64,000 nucleotides of DNA from Microdochium bolleyi (taxonomy: Eukaryota; Ascomycota; Sordariomycetes; Xylariales; Microdochiaceae): NCBI GenBank assembly GCA_001566295.1, contig KQ964254.1, positions 744,001 through 808,000 on the forward strand, in the 5' to 3' direction. The notes below the pieces were generated by a model. That model ran no database searches. It saw only the letters and a program-made list of their open reading frames with translations, and had not been told where the DNA came from. Shown here piece after piece: positions 11,259-22,971 of this stretch (position 1 is the first letter of the stretch; every line of letters starts with the position of its first letter). Position numbers and translations under genes: made by a program.

Positions 11259-12386
11259 CTAGAAAGTCGACGGAAATGTCCCGAGCCTGCCTCCATCGCT
11301 CAGGATGATGTTGCCGTTGCAGTACGCGCCGGCTCTCGACGTCAGGTACAAGATGGCGCCAGCCATGTCCTGCTCGTCTCCAGCCCGGTTCAGCGGGATC
11401 ATATCCTTGCCGATGCCGCCTTTGGCGATGATAGGGGCCGACATTTCGCTTGGGTACACTATATCGTAACAAAGTCAGCCACTGTGTCAGCATGGCGACG
11501 AGACTGACATCTCTACCGATCGAAGGAGGAAGAAAGGGAATCAAAGAGGAGTTCAACGCACATCCAGGGCAGATCGCGTTCACCCTAACGTCCCACCGTG
11601 GCAGCGCGATGCTGAGCTGCTTGACCAGGTGTATCGCCGCGGCCTTGCTCTGGCCGTACGCAAACCCGCCCGTGTTCTGCTTGTTGAACCCGCCAATGCT
11701 GCTGATCACGACGACCTGGCTCCACGGCTGCTGCTGCTGTGCCTGTCCCGCCGACTCACGAGCCTTGTTCCCGGCGTCGAGCATCTTGAGGAACGCCATG
11801 GTCGTGTACCACACCGCGCTCGTGTTGACAGCGAACGTGTGCGTGAAGTCCTCAGGCGGCACCGCGAGGTTCGCGTCGACAAACTCGTCCAACGTGGTGT
11901 CCGGGCCCGCGCGGATGCCGTAGGGCCCGCCGATGCCCGAGTTGCACACGACCAGGTTGACGTGCGGCGCGGTGGCGGCAATCTGCTGCTGCGCGGCGGC
12001 GAGCGAGGCCGTCGAGGTCACGTCGCACTGGACGGGGACGACCACATCGGCGCCCACGACGGTGTTCACGGCCACAGCGGCTTCCTCCAACACGGGCAGT
12101 CTGCGACCGAGAATGAAGACTTTGCTCGCACCGTTGGACGCGAGGGCGCGGGTGATCATGAGGCCGATGCCTGTTGTTCTCCGTCAGCGATCGTCCCAAA
12201 ATACATGTCGATTCGTTTCGTACGAAGGACCAGTCACAGTCACTTTTGTAGTCATAAGTCGACTCCGCTAGGACAGAAAAGGGGATTGAGCTCCCTGGAC
12301 TAACCTGAGCCGCCGCCCGTCACGACGGCAATCATGCCGTTAACATGGAAGAGACTCGCCGCGGAGAGGGGGTTTGTAGACGCCAT
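11259..12386 (-). CDS. Short-chain dehydrogenase/reductase (SDR)
   Basis: Three exons (12386..12305, 12170..11562, 11458..11259) give 296 residues. Splicing falls in the dinucleotide-binding loop, yielding TGGGSGIG at 23-30, and after the CPG motif, yielding CPGLYPSEM. Classical SDR features are present: the TGxxxGxG cofactor loop, the NSG motif at 104, catalytic Ser within VVISSIGG (184-185), YGQSK with Tyr199 and Lys203, and the C-terminal ILSDGG strand. It is probably a cytosolic NAD(P)(H)-dependent alcohol dehydrogenase or ketoreductase. Fungal homologues are often labelled 3-oxoacyl-ACP reductase or rhamnolipid-type reductase without proven substrate. A Gln-rich loop (GQAQQQQPW, about 169-176) is lineage-specific. 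Nothing adjacent fixes the pathway; the Zn2Cys6 regulator 2.6 kb away is the only nearby candidate partner. Confidence 0.92.
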
Positions 12387-14998
12387 CCTTCACTTCGCAG
12401 TAGGGGTGTGCTTTATAGGAAACGCAGTACGTCCGAGAACAGTTGTGGATTTCTGCAAGGAAGGATTGATCAGCATCTTCTGACTTGCTGCACGGAGTGG
12501 TGTGTATCCTGCCAGGACGACCCGACAAGCCTTTTTCCATTGATCATTCAACCATGCTAATCTCAACGCGGCTTGCGATCATGGGGCGAGGAAGGTTTGG
12601 CTAGATCTCATGGGAAATCGGACATGGGCACAGACGGAGGAGAGTCTAGGAGAAAGGCGTATACTTACCGGAGGCTCTCACAATGCTAAGATTGTTGGTA
12701 TGCAACGCTTCTCGATCGATGTCGTATAAGCTTCTCCTGAGAAGCCGTGGTCTGTTCCCCGGAGGTCCTTTTTGTATATCGATGGTATCGGAGACGTGGT
12801 GATCATGGTGGGGGGGTTTTGTGTCATCACCGCGATTGTGCTCACGATTGCGGAGGGGGGAATTTGTTCCGCGCCATGTGGAGCCGCTTTTCCCTCGAGT
12901 ACCCAACTCGCCAGTTCGGGCGGGGGCCGATATCGCGCGGGGACGGCGGCGGCGGGGGGAGGGGGTGTCAATTCCACTCTGCTCTGCCTGAGAGGTGCGG
13001 TATAGTACGTGACTGGATGGAGTTTGAATTCGGTCGCTTCTCCGTCGTCGGTATCTGTCTTTGTTTATGACCTGCTCTGAGGAAATCGAGAAACAGCAAA
13101 AGAAGGGAGAAAAAAGGACCGAATGAATCTTGCTAGTTGTTGGAGGAGTGCTGACGCTACTGCACCAGGAGGAGATGGGGAAAAGGGAACTCGTGTAATC
13201 AGTGCGTGCGGGCGGCGCTGCAGCATCCTCGTCTCAGGTGTTCAGGATTTCTAGTAGGATCATACCGTCGTTCAGTCTTGTATGCGTTTGTTGCTTTTCT
13301 GCTAAATCGTGTGGTATGTGCCAGTGCTATGCCATCCAGCTCTTGCATCTCGCGGACTTTAGCCATGTAGTGAGGTTTTTGGTCGAGATGGAGAACAAAT
13401 GTGGTTGCTTTCTGTGACGCTGCTGCAAGCAACATTTTGACGCCTGACTGACAGAGCTTGGAATGAGTGATTTCAATAGTGATCATTGATAGCCATCTGT
13501 CTAGACTTTAGAGAAAAGGTTCTCAAAGATTGTCTGCGAGCACTGGAGCTCGGTTTGTGTGCTCCGAAGGAGCTCTAAAATACTGACTAGGCGGTACCAG
13601 GTGAGCACTCATACGTACCTTACCTGCTCAATGTCACAATTCCTGGCTTCTTTTTGGCTGCAGTTGTGAGAGACGACGTCGCCGGAATAAGGGACAACGT
13701 ATACACCTTTTGCGCAGCTATCTCGCCAGGCAGGCTGAGGCGGCCGGACATATGGGAGAGAGCCTGCTGCCTATAGCACTTCCCACTGCACCCACTTGTT
13801 GATGACCATTCGCCTTAGAAAGGCAAGAGCATAATTTTTGTTTCCTTTCGTGATCGATGAAAACCGCGTACACAGCCGTTTTTTAATATTCAAAAAGAAT
13901 AAAAAAAAGAATAAAAAGACACAGCTAGATCAATTGTACTTCGTCGGTCCCCTGAATACGCCTTTACAAGCGTTGCGTGTCGTTTGAGGATTGGGATGCG
14001 GCTATAACTACTCGTTGGAAAGTTTCAGCGGCTGAACCACCCGGATAAACTCATTCAAACTGACTTGGATGGCACAGACTTTTCTTTCAAGACTAGCAAG
14101 AAAGTCGGCACGCCCGGTGTGCTTGTCCTGCATGGCGAGGATCCATGCCGAACCTTAGTTTCGCCTGTCGCAATAAATTGTCTTTCCCCGAGGACCTTGG
14201 TGATCGGTGACCTAGTCCACAGGGTTGGACTTGACAGGGCGAGCGGTTGGACACTCGTGCTTTGGACAATGGTTGGACGCGTGTCTAATCTGGTCAAGTG
14301 GACAGGCTGATCATGCGTTGTGGCGCAAACTTCCCATCCCAGCTCTGTTCCTAACATAGCATCATATGTGAAACACCTATAAAAAGCGACCTAGGTAGCC
14401 GATGGTGCACTGTCGATATGTACCATGCAATTTCACGTGTAATCCGCTGGTAGGCTCTTTAAGGTTGGGTTCCTGTCTTGCATTTGTTTCACCGCATGAT
14501 AGCCGGCCCGTGATCAAGACGACAACCACGGCGACTGCGACTGCTCACTCAGTCTTGATGCTTGATGGACGTGCTCGCATTGACGTTGATGCCGTGTTGC
14601 CGTACTACTGCGTAACCAGAGCCTGGCAGGAATGACGGACATGCCTACTCACCGAGTGACTCAAAGGCTTACGTATGCGCCCGAGTCTAGACCGCCGACG
14701 TGCCGTGTCCTGGTGCAACGCTGCCTAACGGCTTTGGGGCAAGCGTAGGACCCTTGGAGCTGCTGACGACGCCTGGCTCAGGAACAAGAGGAACCCCAGG
14801 CCACGACATTTATGTCATGGGGCACACCGTATGGGCAGCACCGCTCGTACCTGACATGCAACTCGAACCCACCAGCTGCAACAACTTTGACTCTGCAACC
14901 CGCTGTCGGTTGCTTGGCGGCTGCCCATGATCTGCCAAGTCGAATCGCCATTCAAGTCCGGGCCCCAGACGGCTCCGGGCCCGTACCCGACTCACACC
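12387..14998. other. Gene-poor interval before the Zn2Cys6 gene
   Basis: About 2.6 kb without a supported gene. It includes a run of AAGAATAAAAAAAAGAATAAA near 13895-13920 and a G-rich patch near 12950. Short open frames show no conserved motif. It presumably contains the SDR promoter at its left end and the regulator promoter at its right end. Confidence 0.45.
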
Positions 14999-16892
14999 AT
15001 GACCGACCCGGCCCCGGCCAAGCCTCGGGTCCGCGCCTTCAGCCATCGCACTCGTGCCGGCTGCCTGACATGGTATGTGCATCCCAGACGTCGTTGCCGC
15101 TCCTTCCTCACATCCACAGCCCGGCCGCGGCGGCTGACACACCAGCAACTGCCACAGCAAGACACGCCGCAAGAAGTGCGACGAGCAGCGGCCCATCTGC
15201 AACCGCTGCAAGGTCGGCGGCTTCATCTGCGATGGCTACGAGGCCGACGGCGCCGCCAGGAAGGAGCGTAAGCCCTCACCACTCACCTCCGCCTCGTCGT
15301 CCTCCTGCTCCCCGCCGTCGTCCTCGTCGTCTTCGTCCCCCTCCGCGTCAGGCCGCTCGCTGCCCATCTTAGTCAAGAAGAGCAGGGCTCTCGCACCTTT
15401 GAAACCCGCGCCTCTCAGACCCGCCCCCGCCGCTTCCGCCCTCGCCTCCGCCGTCACCGTCCCCGCCGTGCGCGGGCCGCTGCTGCCGGGAGATGCCCGC
15501 GACACGCAGTATTATGTCTGGTTCTTCACCAACACCGTCGGCGATCTTGTCATGTCGCACTCCTTCAGCACCGCCTTCTGGCACAAGATGTTCCAGCCCT
15601 CGAGCCAGAACGCCGCCTGCGTCCGGCACGCCGTCGTCGCTCTCGGAGCCATCCACTGGCAGTTTTCCCGGCACGACGGAGCCCAGCTGACCACCGCGCC
15701 GTTACCGTCGTCACCAAGGGCGTCCCTCGACCGGTTCGCCCTGCAGCACTACAACCAGGCCATATCCTCCCTCGTCAAAGCGCGGGACACCACAAACGAC
15801 ATGGTCACGACAGTCACCTGCTGCTTTCTCTTCGTCCTGCTCGAGAGCCTGCGCGGCGAGTATGGCGAGGCCCTGCGGCACCTCGAGGCCGGCATGACTA
15901 TTCTCGCAGAACACCGCCCCACCACGGCCCTGCCAAACCGCGATGTCCAGGAGCTCGCGTCCATGTTCCATGCTATCGGCTCTCAGGTCGCCCTCTTCGC
16001 CGAGACGCGCATCTTCCCGGACATCTCGCGCTTCCAGGCCCCAATGAAGAAGTACAAGCGACGCACCAACGAGCTGCGCGACCTCGACGAAGCCGAGGAC
16101 GTCCTCAACGCATTCGACGACCTCATCAATATTATCACGATCGATCTCGAGCAGGACTGGGACAACCCGGACTCGGAATGCAACAGGCAGTGGGAGGCCA
16201 TGCGCATTAGCATCCAGGACTGGTATGAACAGTTCAATGCCCTCGTCGACCGCATGCTGCGCGACGGCGAGTACGATAACAACATCCAAAAGATCACCAA
16301 TCTTAAGGTGCAGTACAAGATGTGGGAGCTTCTCATGGAAGTCGGGGCCGAATGCGATGGAGCAGGCTGCCCTGATTCCAGCTATAGCACCGACAATAGC
16401 GGTACCAGCTGCAGCGGCGGCAAAGGCTCATACTCGCCACTCGCAACCGTGCCCCCAGAGGTGGGACCGACTCCGGAGCCCCCAGCTATGGATGCGGCCG
16501 AGTGCAGCGCCCTGCTTGACGAGGTCGACAAGCTGTGGTACGACAGCGACGCCCCGCGCTTCGCGCTCAGAACCGACCTCCTCACCGCCATCTTCCAGCT
16601 GTACGTCTTCTGCCTCGACGAGGCCGTGCGGCTGCGTATCATCAACATGCTCCGCGCGCGCAGGAGGCGCCAGATCATCTGGGACAGCGCCGCGCTGGCG
16701 GATTTCTTGGAGCGCGACATGGCGCAGCGGAGGTGCGGCGCACGGCTCGATCGGTGGCCTGACCTGGGGCCCTCGCCGTCAGCCGACGCGCTGGTCGTCT
16801 TCCGGCCGAAGAAGCGGCATCACGACGTGGTCAATAGGGCGGAGACAAGAATGGAGATCCTGGATGATTTCATTGGTTCTAGTAGAACTTGA
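14999..16892 (+). CDS. Zn2Cys6 fungal transcription factor
   Basis: Exons 14999..15072 and 15158..16892 give 602 residues. The splice lies inside the zinc cluster and restores CLTCKTRRKKC. The six ligands are Cys22, 25, 32, 39, 42 and 49 with spacing CX2CX6CX6CX2CX6C, the GAL4-type binuclear zinc DNA-binding domain. A Ser-rich linker follows (about 65-95). Next comes a large helical region beginning DTQYYVWFFTN and containing CVRHAVVALGAIHWQF and YGEALRHLEAGMTIL. This matches the Fungal_trans_2 type regulatory domain. It is presumably a nuclear sequence-specific regulator; its targets are unknown. An optional 105-nt in-frame intron (15268..15372, GTAAGC...CTTAG) could remove 35 residues of the Ser-rich linker. 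An in-frame ATG at 14927 would add 24 residues, but the shorter start is typical for the family. Confidence 0.9.
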
Positions 16893-18911
16893 TGCCTAAT
16901 GAAAGTTACCGATATGGTTTTCCCAAATGCTGCCGAGTCTTCTGATCTGTGCAGTACGCACGTACCCGTCTTGAGGTGGTGCTAGATCCTTCTCGAGGTC
17001 ACGTCGCCGAGCCTGGGAATTGTATGTAGTTTTATAGAGCGAAGAATTCAACCTCACTGAAGTCTATTAGTACGGTTCCTAGATCCACTATACAACAAAT
17101 GACACACAACATAATACACGACACAACACGATATAATTTATCAACCTCCTTCATCACTGCCATAAATACTCCCAGAAACGCTCTCATAATCACAAGCTTC
17201 AGTCGCGCCTCGCTTAACCAGAGGAAACCCACCCGGTCACTTGGGATGTCACTCTGGAACAATATAGTCTCTAGCATTTCATCAACCAAACAACTCCCAC
17301 CCTTTTCCTTCCTTGTAGAGTTCTTGTCCCTCATCACCCTGCCAAAATCTAGCGAAACTTCGTGAGCGGCTATGCCCCGGCCGGGTTCTGGCTAGCACTT
17401 ATGAACTAACGAGGTGATACGAGTGTGCGATGAGGCAGTTTGTGCGGGGCGGGCTGGGTATCTGGGTTCAGCCTCGGCGCGTAGCTCGCTGGCGGAGGCG
17501 GCGGCGGTGGTGGTGGGAAGCTGGGCGGTTGTGTGAGACGGGAGGGCTTGTCAGGGGTTTCTTGATATGGCAGAGTGTCCACGCTTCTCGTTTCCACAGC
17601 AGCAAATATATTCTACTCGGAGTGAATAGCACTGGGCTGAGACGATGTGAACTGCTCACGGTTTGGAGAAAATGACTTTGGGGAGCTTTGCTGTTTACAC
17701 TTCCCGAGGTGAGCTGGACGTGATTTCCTGAAAAGGATGTCCTGTAAAGGCAACTTTCTGCCGTTGTTACTATCGCGACAGTCTCGCAATACAAACTTGT
17801 CCACCGAAAACCAAGATTCTTCTTTCCTCGGACGTTCGCAGTCGAATCGAGCCATTGAGACTTCACACTCTGGCGCTCCTTCCTCCAAGAGCACCCTATG
17901 CGAAGCTGGAGAGCGAGGCCGCTTGCTGTGGGCTCTCGGAATCGACTCACAACTCCACAAAGGCATCTATGCGCTTTACCATCAGGACTCCGAGACAGTG
18001 CCACAATACAACACCGCGCTTCATTCTGAGTTGCTCCAGCCTAGTCTCAACAGTAGGCAAGCCATGCTCTGTGCTTCAGCACTTACAACACCAGGCTCGT
18101 AGAATTTCAAGTGTTCAGCTCTAGCATCAGGCACGACCTGGCAACGTTGCCAACCCCAGCTTGGCAAGTCCCACCACGCCTGCAGTACAGTTCGAGTTGA
18201 GCTCTTTCCTCAACTCGACACATCTCCGGTTCAATCTGGAAATCCAGAAGCTGGCAACTCTCTGAGACAACCCTTCCACCTGTCTCCGTTTTGTCAGTAA
18301 CTCCACGCTCGACCTATTGCTCCTTCTCCTTCTGAGCAGTGCCATCACTCATTGCACCAGTAACTCCAATACATTGACACTCGTCCGCACAACTTCTCAG
18401 AAGTCCTTCGTCCTTGCGGAGCATAACTTCTTTAAACATCCCCTTCTGCCCTCACTCAAAGCCTGTGTGCCACATGAACTCGCTCTGTGCAACTTGCCAT
18501 TTGCACCTTCCCCCAATCACAACACAACGCAGAAACAGCCAAAGCAGTTGTTCTCCAACACCTGCGTTGGACGACCAAGATTGCTTCGTCACTCTTCTGT
18601 GCTTTCTCAAACTCGTTTCCTTCCTTCACAGTCTTCAGAAGCCCACTGCAACCAACCTCTGATCAGATGATTCTCACCACTTACGAGGTCTTAACCTAGC
18701 TGCTCAACTTGGAGTACTAGAAAAACAAGTAAAGACAGCTGCATATTTCGCTCCGATCCCCTGCAGTCTCTGCCACTCACTTCAACATCACCAGTCCAAG
18801 CAACATCAAACACCCACTCAGTCTATACCCGGCCTCGCATTTCAGAGCCACAACTTGACGGCCTCGGCTTCGAAAACAATCAGTAAGTCAATCCCGATCC
18901 TGAATCGTCCT
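16893..18911. other. Pyrimidine-rich intergenic region
   Basis: About 2 kb of C/T- and A-rich sequence with small overlapping open frames only. The right part (18700-18911) may be the leader of the F-box gene or of the small ORF that follows. A strong donor-like GTAAGTC sits at 18883. No domain or RNA gene was recognised. Confidence 0.4.
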
Positions 18912-19199
18912 ATGAGGAAGGAGCGCCAGAAGCACCATTCTTGTGGAAGGAGCACCCCTCCCAAGGACCCTAAGACTCCCTACAAACCTCGTCTCTCCGT
19001 AGACCCTTATCCCTTTTTGTGAAGTCTGTCACTATAGATGACGCCTGACGGTGGCTAACACATCCGTTCTCAGCCAGTGAGAAAGAAAGCAAGGCACACT
19101 GCTCGTTATAATTGCCACACCAGAATTGAGAATATCCTTCAAGAGTACGCAGCCATCGAGTCGCTGGTCAAAGATCTTGAAGCACGCCGCGGCCAGTAG
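18912..19199 (+). CDS. Possible small two-exon ORF upstream of the F-box gene
   Basis: ATG at 18912, exon 18912..18998, putative 75-nt intron (GTAGAC...GGCTAAC...CTCAG) and exon 19074..19199 read a 70-residue basic protein. It has a Pro/Lys-rich start (STPPKDPKTPYKPRLS) and a helical, probably coiled-coil end (RIENILQEYAAIESLVKDLE). The second exon is open for 41 codons with coding-like composition. The intron has a good branch site but an unusual donor. The rival reading is that this is the 5' leader of the F-box mRNA, with a 5'-UTR intron using the stronger GTAAGT donor at 18883 and the same acceptor. The TAG lies only about 60 bases before the F-box start codon. Confidence 0.3.
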
Positions 19200-19258
19200 C
19201 TTTCAATCGCATCGCACTCAATCCTAGGACTCCCCAGAACAAGACCAGAACCGGCACG

Positions 19259-22200
19259 ATGCCGTCATTCTCACCAAATGAGGGCAATGTTGAACATCAT
19301 GAGTTGTCTCCTGGCTTCGACGATGAAGACATGGTACTTCAGGACAGCGAAGAGAACTCCAGTCAACGCAACATGACCGACGATAACGAGGACACGGAAA
19401 GCGTGCTTCTTGGCTCAGATGGTCAGTATTGCAGCTGAAACACACATCTCAAGACATCATCCCGGTACTGACTTGCCCTGACATCCAGATGATGACGAAG
19501 ATGTCGACCCTGCTATTTTGGACGACTCAGAGGACGGCGACTCTGAGCCGAGCCAAGATCCTCACGACGACGACGACCTCGATGATCCCGCATGGAACAC
19601 ACAGGCAAATGACATCATCGCATTGAGTGATGATTTGCAGGATTTTCATGATGACCTCGTGCAGCGCACCACTCAGATCAAGGATGCCTGTCCCGTGGGT
19701 CAACGTCTCCACGAGGACCTCGAGATGAGGCACGGAGAATTTGCGACTTGCTCCTCGAAACTTGTCAAACGCTATAATGAACTTAAAGCAGAAACTAGCG
19801 AGGTCCGCAAAAGGAATAAGTTGCTGGAGAAGGAGAACAAAGAGTTGAAGGATCAGCTGAATCGCCGTAAAGACCCTGAAGTGGTAAGCCTCCTCATCAA
19901 CATGCGCAGTGTGCATAGACTTTGGAATAGCTAATCAGCACGGATCTAGCGATGGGAAGTTGAGCTCCGGAAGTTTCTGTCCACATCCACGAGCGACGCC
20001 AAGGCCAGGGCAAAGCAATACAGACGCGTGTATCGACGGTTCTGTCGACAGGAAAACCTCAGCCAGAACCCCCGAAACACGCATCCAGATCTCAGCCTTG
20101 ATACTATGCATCTAAAGTCTTCAGAGCTGAGAAGAGCATACGAGCCAGCTCTAGAGGGTGCCAATATCTCAGGACCTTGGTATCAAGAGGAAACGATGAG
20201 TGATCAAACAGTCGATCGCCGTGTCTGGGGTCTAGCATTCCCACTACGCTTCACCAACCTCGCTCAGCCAGCGAAGCACCTGGAAGGTCCCAGGAAGGAG
20301 TGCTTTGCTTTCGACGACCTGCCAGAATCGGTGCAGATAAGAATCTTCCAATTCCTGTTCGTCAAGGATCGCCTGGTCCACTGCCTCTCGCGGCTCGACC
20401 ACGGCTATGCGCCGCCAAACTTCCCAGCAGAAAGTCGTAAGAGGCGCAGCGAGCTCCCACATCGCTTCTACTGGGGTTACAAGAACTGCAACGTGAGCAC
20501 CGCGCACAAGCCTCGCAACGTGCTCAAGTACCTCCTCGTCTGCAAGCGCTGGTGCTACCTCGGCGTCCACGCCTTCTACGGCTGCAACACTTTTGCCTTC
20601 TCGTCACTTGGCGAGCTGGGCAAGTTCTTCAACGGCATCGGTCCCGCCAGAGTTGCCCGGATTCGCCACATTGAGTTGTTCTGGCATGGCTCCATCATGG
20701 CTGCCAAGGAGCACATCATCGAGCATGACCCAGGCAACAAAAAGATCACTCCACAGAATCCCAAGATCTGGAAGACTAACCAGCGCACACTGCCGCTGAA
20801 GATGCTGCTCATCGCATACAGCCTTTGTACCTTTGCCATCCACATCGCTGAGGGTGACAACAGACGCACGCGACGTCGTTACGAGATGAAGTACGAGGCT
20901 GACTACAGTAAGAAGTATCACGAAGAGGACATTATGCAGCAGGACGTCTTCGGCGCCATGTGCCATCGCACGCAGACGCACGCCAACCACCGCCGCTTCC
21001 GTAGCTTGCGCACTTGCCATGGCATCGACTACATCTACCAGCTGCGCGGCATGGATTGGATCCGGTTCTACGAGGTCAACGGCGCAAGCCCTCGTCAGCC
21101 TGTCCGCGACCACACCTTTGTGGACGACGTCAATTCGGTCGTGACGCTCCCCAAGACGGCGAGGTTCGCGAATGAGTCCGCCCTGCACAACTTGCCACAG
21201 ATCGGAGGCCTGGGAGCCTGGAAGCCCGCCCCGGGTGATGAGAAAATTGCGGAGATGCTCTTCGACATTACCAGCAAGGCCGACCAGAAAGCAGCGCGAG
21301 GTAATCCGATTCGTCTAAGAGCTCCCGTCGGATCGGGCGAGACACCCATAGGACCTGCTGCTCTTGAGCACGGGGTTCACGATAAGGATGAAGATGGAGA
21401 CGTCGTAATCCTAGACGCACCCAGCGTTTCCGTTATGAGCGATCCAATATCGCAGCCACTGCCCCAAAGACCTAGCGGAAGTATTGCATCTGCCAGTACA
21501 CCAGCCGCTACCATGGCACCGAAGTCGCTCCGGCCAGCCTCTGTCCGTGGCCCCTCGATCGCACAGGCCACGCAACACCCGAACTGCACAACCGGGATCA
21601 TGCGGCCTGGCGCAACATTTGCCTTTGCAGGACAGATCATTGATGATGATGACGACGACGAAGACGACGATGATTTGACCGATCCAACGCCCGGCGGCAG
21701 TAATGCTAGTGTCTGCCACGACGACGGCTTGTCTAGTATAGGCGGGCAGACTCGGATGGGAGACAAGCCGCAGCAGGAACCCGCAAGTCTTCCTAGCGAT
21801 CCGCCGGCACCGATGGTTAGTGAGCCGCCTGCTGGCGTACCCGCTCGCGCGGAGATAGACTTGACCGCCGATGAAGATGATAGGGTGGACGCTGACGACA
21901 TAGTCTCGATTCCATCAGCCTCGGGCTCCGAGTCGGGGCTGTTCGTAACCGGATCGAGACACGGCACACCATCGTCCCGGGTTTCCAGCGCCCTCTTTGT
22001 CGGTGGCAGCAGCGGGTTCTCGCATAGGAACTACGCTCATTCGAACGCCGGCTCCTCTTTAAAGGGCGAGCCAGAGAATCTGTCGCCTGCGACAGCCCTC
22101 ACAAGTCCTCCGCTGGCAACTCCGCAATTCAGTATGCCCACCGGGCAACAGTATGCCGTGACACCAGGAAGCGGCTTCGGAAGTAGAAACGAAATCAAAT

Positions 22201-22382
22201 ACGAGAACACGGATGTGATCGTTATCGATGACTCCTGGTCTCCCGTCGCGGGATTTAAGGCTGCGTGCTCGAAGCGCAAGGATCTCCATGGCAGTGGCAC
22301 GCAGGAAGACGCCTACACAATCACTGACGAGGAAACTGATGAAACCAACAGCGTCTCCTCAAAGCGCTCTCGTCGGGAGTAG
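19259..22382 (+). CDS. Large F-box protein with coiled coil and SIM-like motifs
   Basis: Three exons (19259..19421, 19489..19883, 19950..22382) give 996 residues. The first 110 residues are very acidic. A coiled coil follows (about 150-185, VRKRNKLLEKENKELKDQL). An F-box begins at about residue 307 with DDLPESVQIRIFQFLFVKDR and continues to LLVCKRWCYLGVHAFYG. The F-box should bind Skp1 and make this the substrate receptor of an SCF ubiquitin ligase. Residues 380-640 form a conserved-looking globular part including RTCHGIDYIYQLRGMDW. The C-terminal 330 residues are disordered and acidic, with a D/E run (near 750) and several hydrophobic-acidic motifs of SUMO-interacting type (DVVILD, EIDLTADEDD, DVIVIDD). 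I do not recognise an orthologue with known function. Substrate and SUMO binding are inference. Confidence 0.85.
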
Positions 22383-22971
22383 GGCACACCCCGGGTTTAT
22401 TATGGAAGTATTCTCAAGAACATGAAAAAGGAAAACGACAGCACCTCATCGTTCCTCACAACAACACTCACAAGTCCTTCAGAGACCATATTGAGCACAT
22501 TCCAACCCCCCCCCCCCCCTCCAATGCCCTTCTTCTCAGACTTTGAGCGGAACAGCGCGGAGATCTCGACAACGATCGCAGTTGTCGTTCGAACCATACG
22601 CCCGACTACGCTGTTTCATTCGAAAAGCCGCAGTTTGACGGCCCCATCAGAACCCGACATCTATCCTTGCACCCTCGTCAACCTGTTCTCTAGACGGCCA
22701 CAATCAAGGTTCTGGGATATCCAGCTTGGGCCATTCGCGGTCCCCGCGAAACTTTCTGATTTGCAGGCACACATATGTTACACGAAAATTGCTTAGCGAT
22801 GATTTTTCCTACCTTGCCACTTAGCTTAGCACAGGCAGATAGCAACGTACCTAAAACCCTCCTTTCATCCTTTGCAGCGCTGCGGCTTGCTCGAAGATTG
22901 AAGACCCGATATAGTTACTATTGTGAATAATCATTGTGAACATGCGCTGTGCTATCGTGCGACTGAGATTC
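22383..22971. other. Convergent intergenic region with poly-C run
   Basis: About 590 bases between the stop codons of the F-box and BUD22-like genes. It contains a homopolymer of 14 C at 22506-22519. No further gene was recognised. Confidence 0.55.

Noticed and set aside
2363..16892. P450, SDR and Zn2Cys6 regulator as a secondary-metabolite cluster
   Set aside because: No polyketide synthase, peptide synthetase, terpene synthase or other backbone gene is present, the genes are separated by kilobases, and a housekeeping mitochondrial carrier lies between them.
17468..18004. 178-codon minus-strand frame
   Set aside because: No domain, low-complexity His/Arg end, and other frames are open in the same interval.
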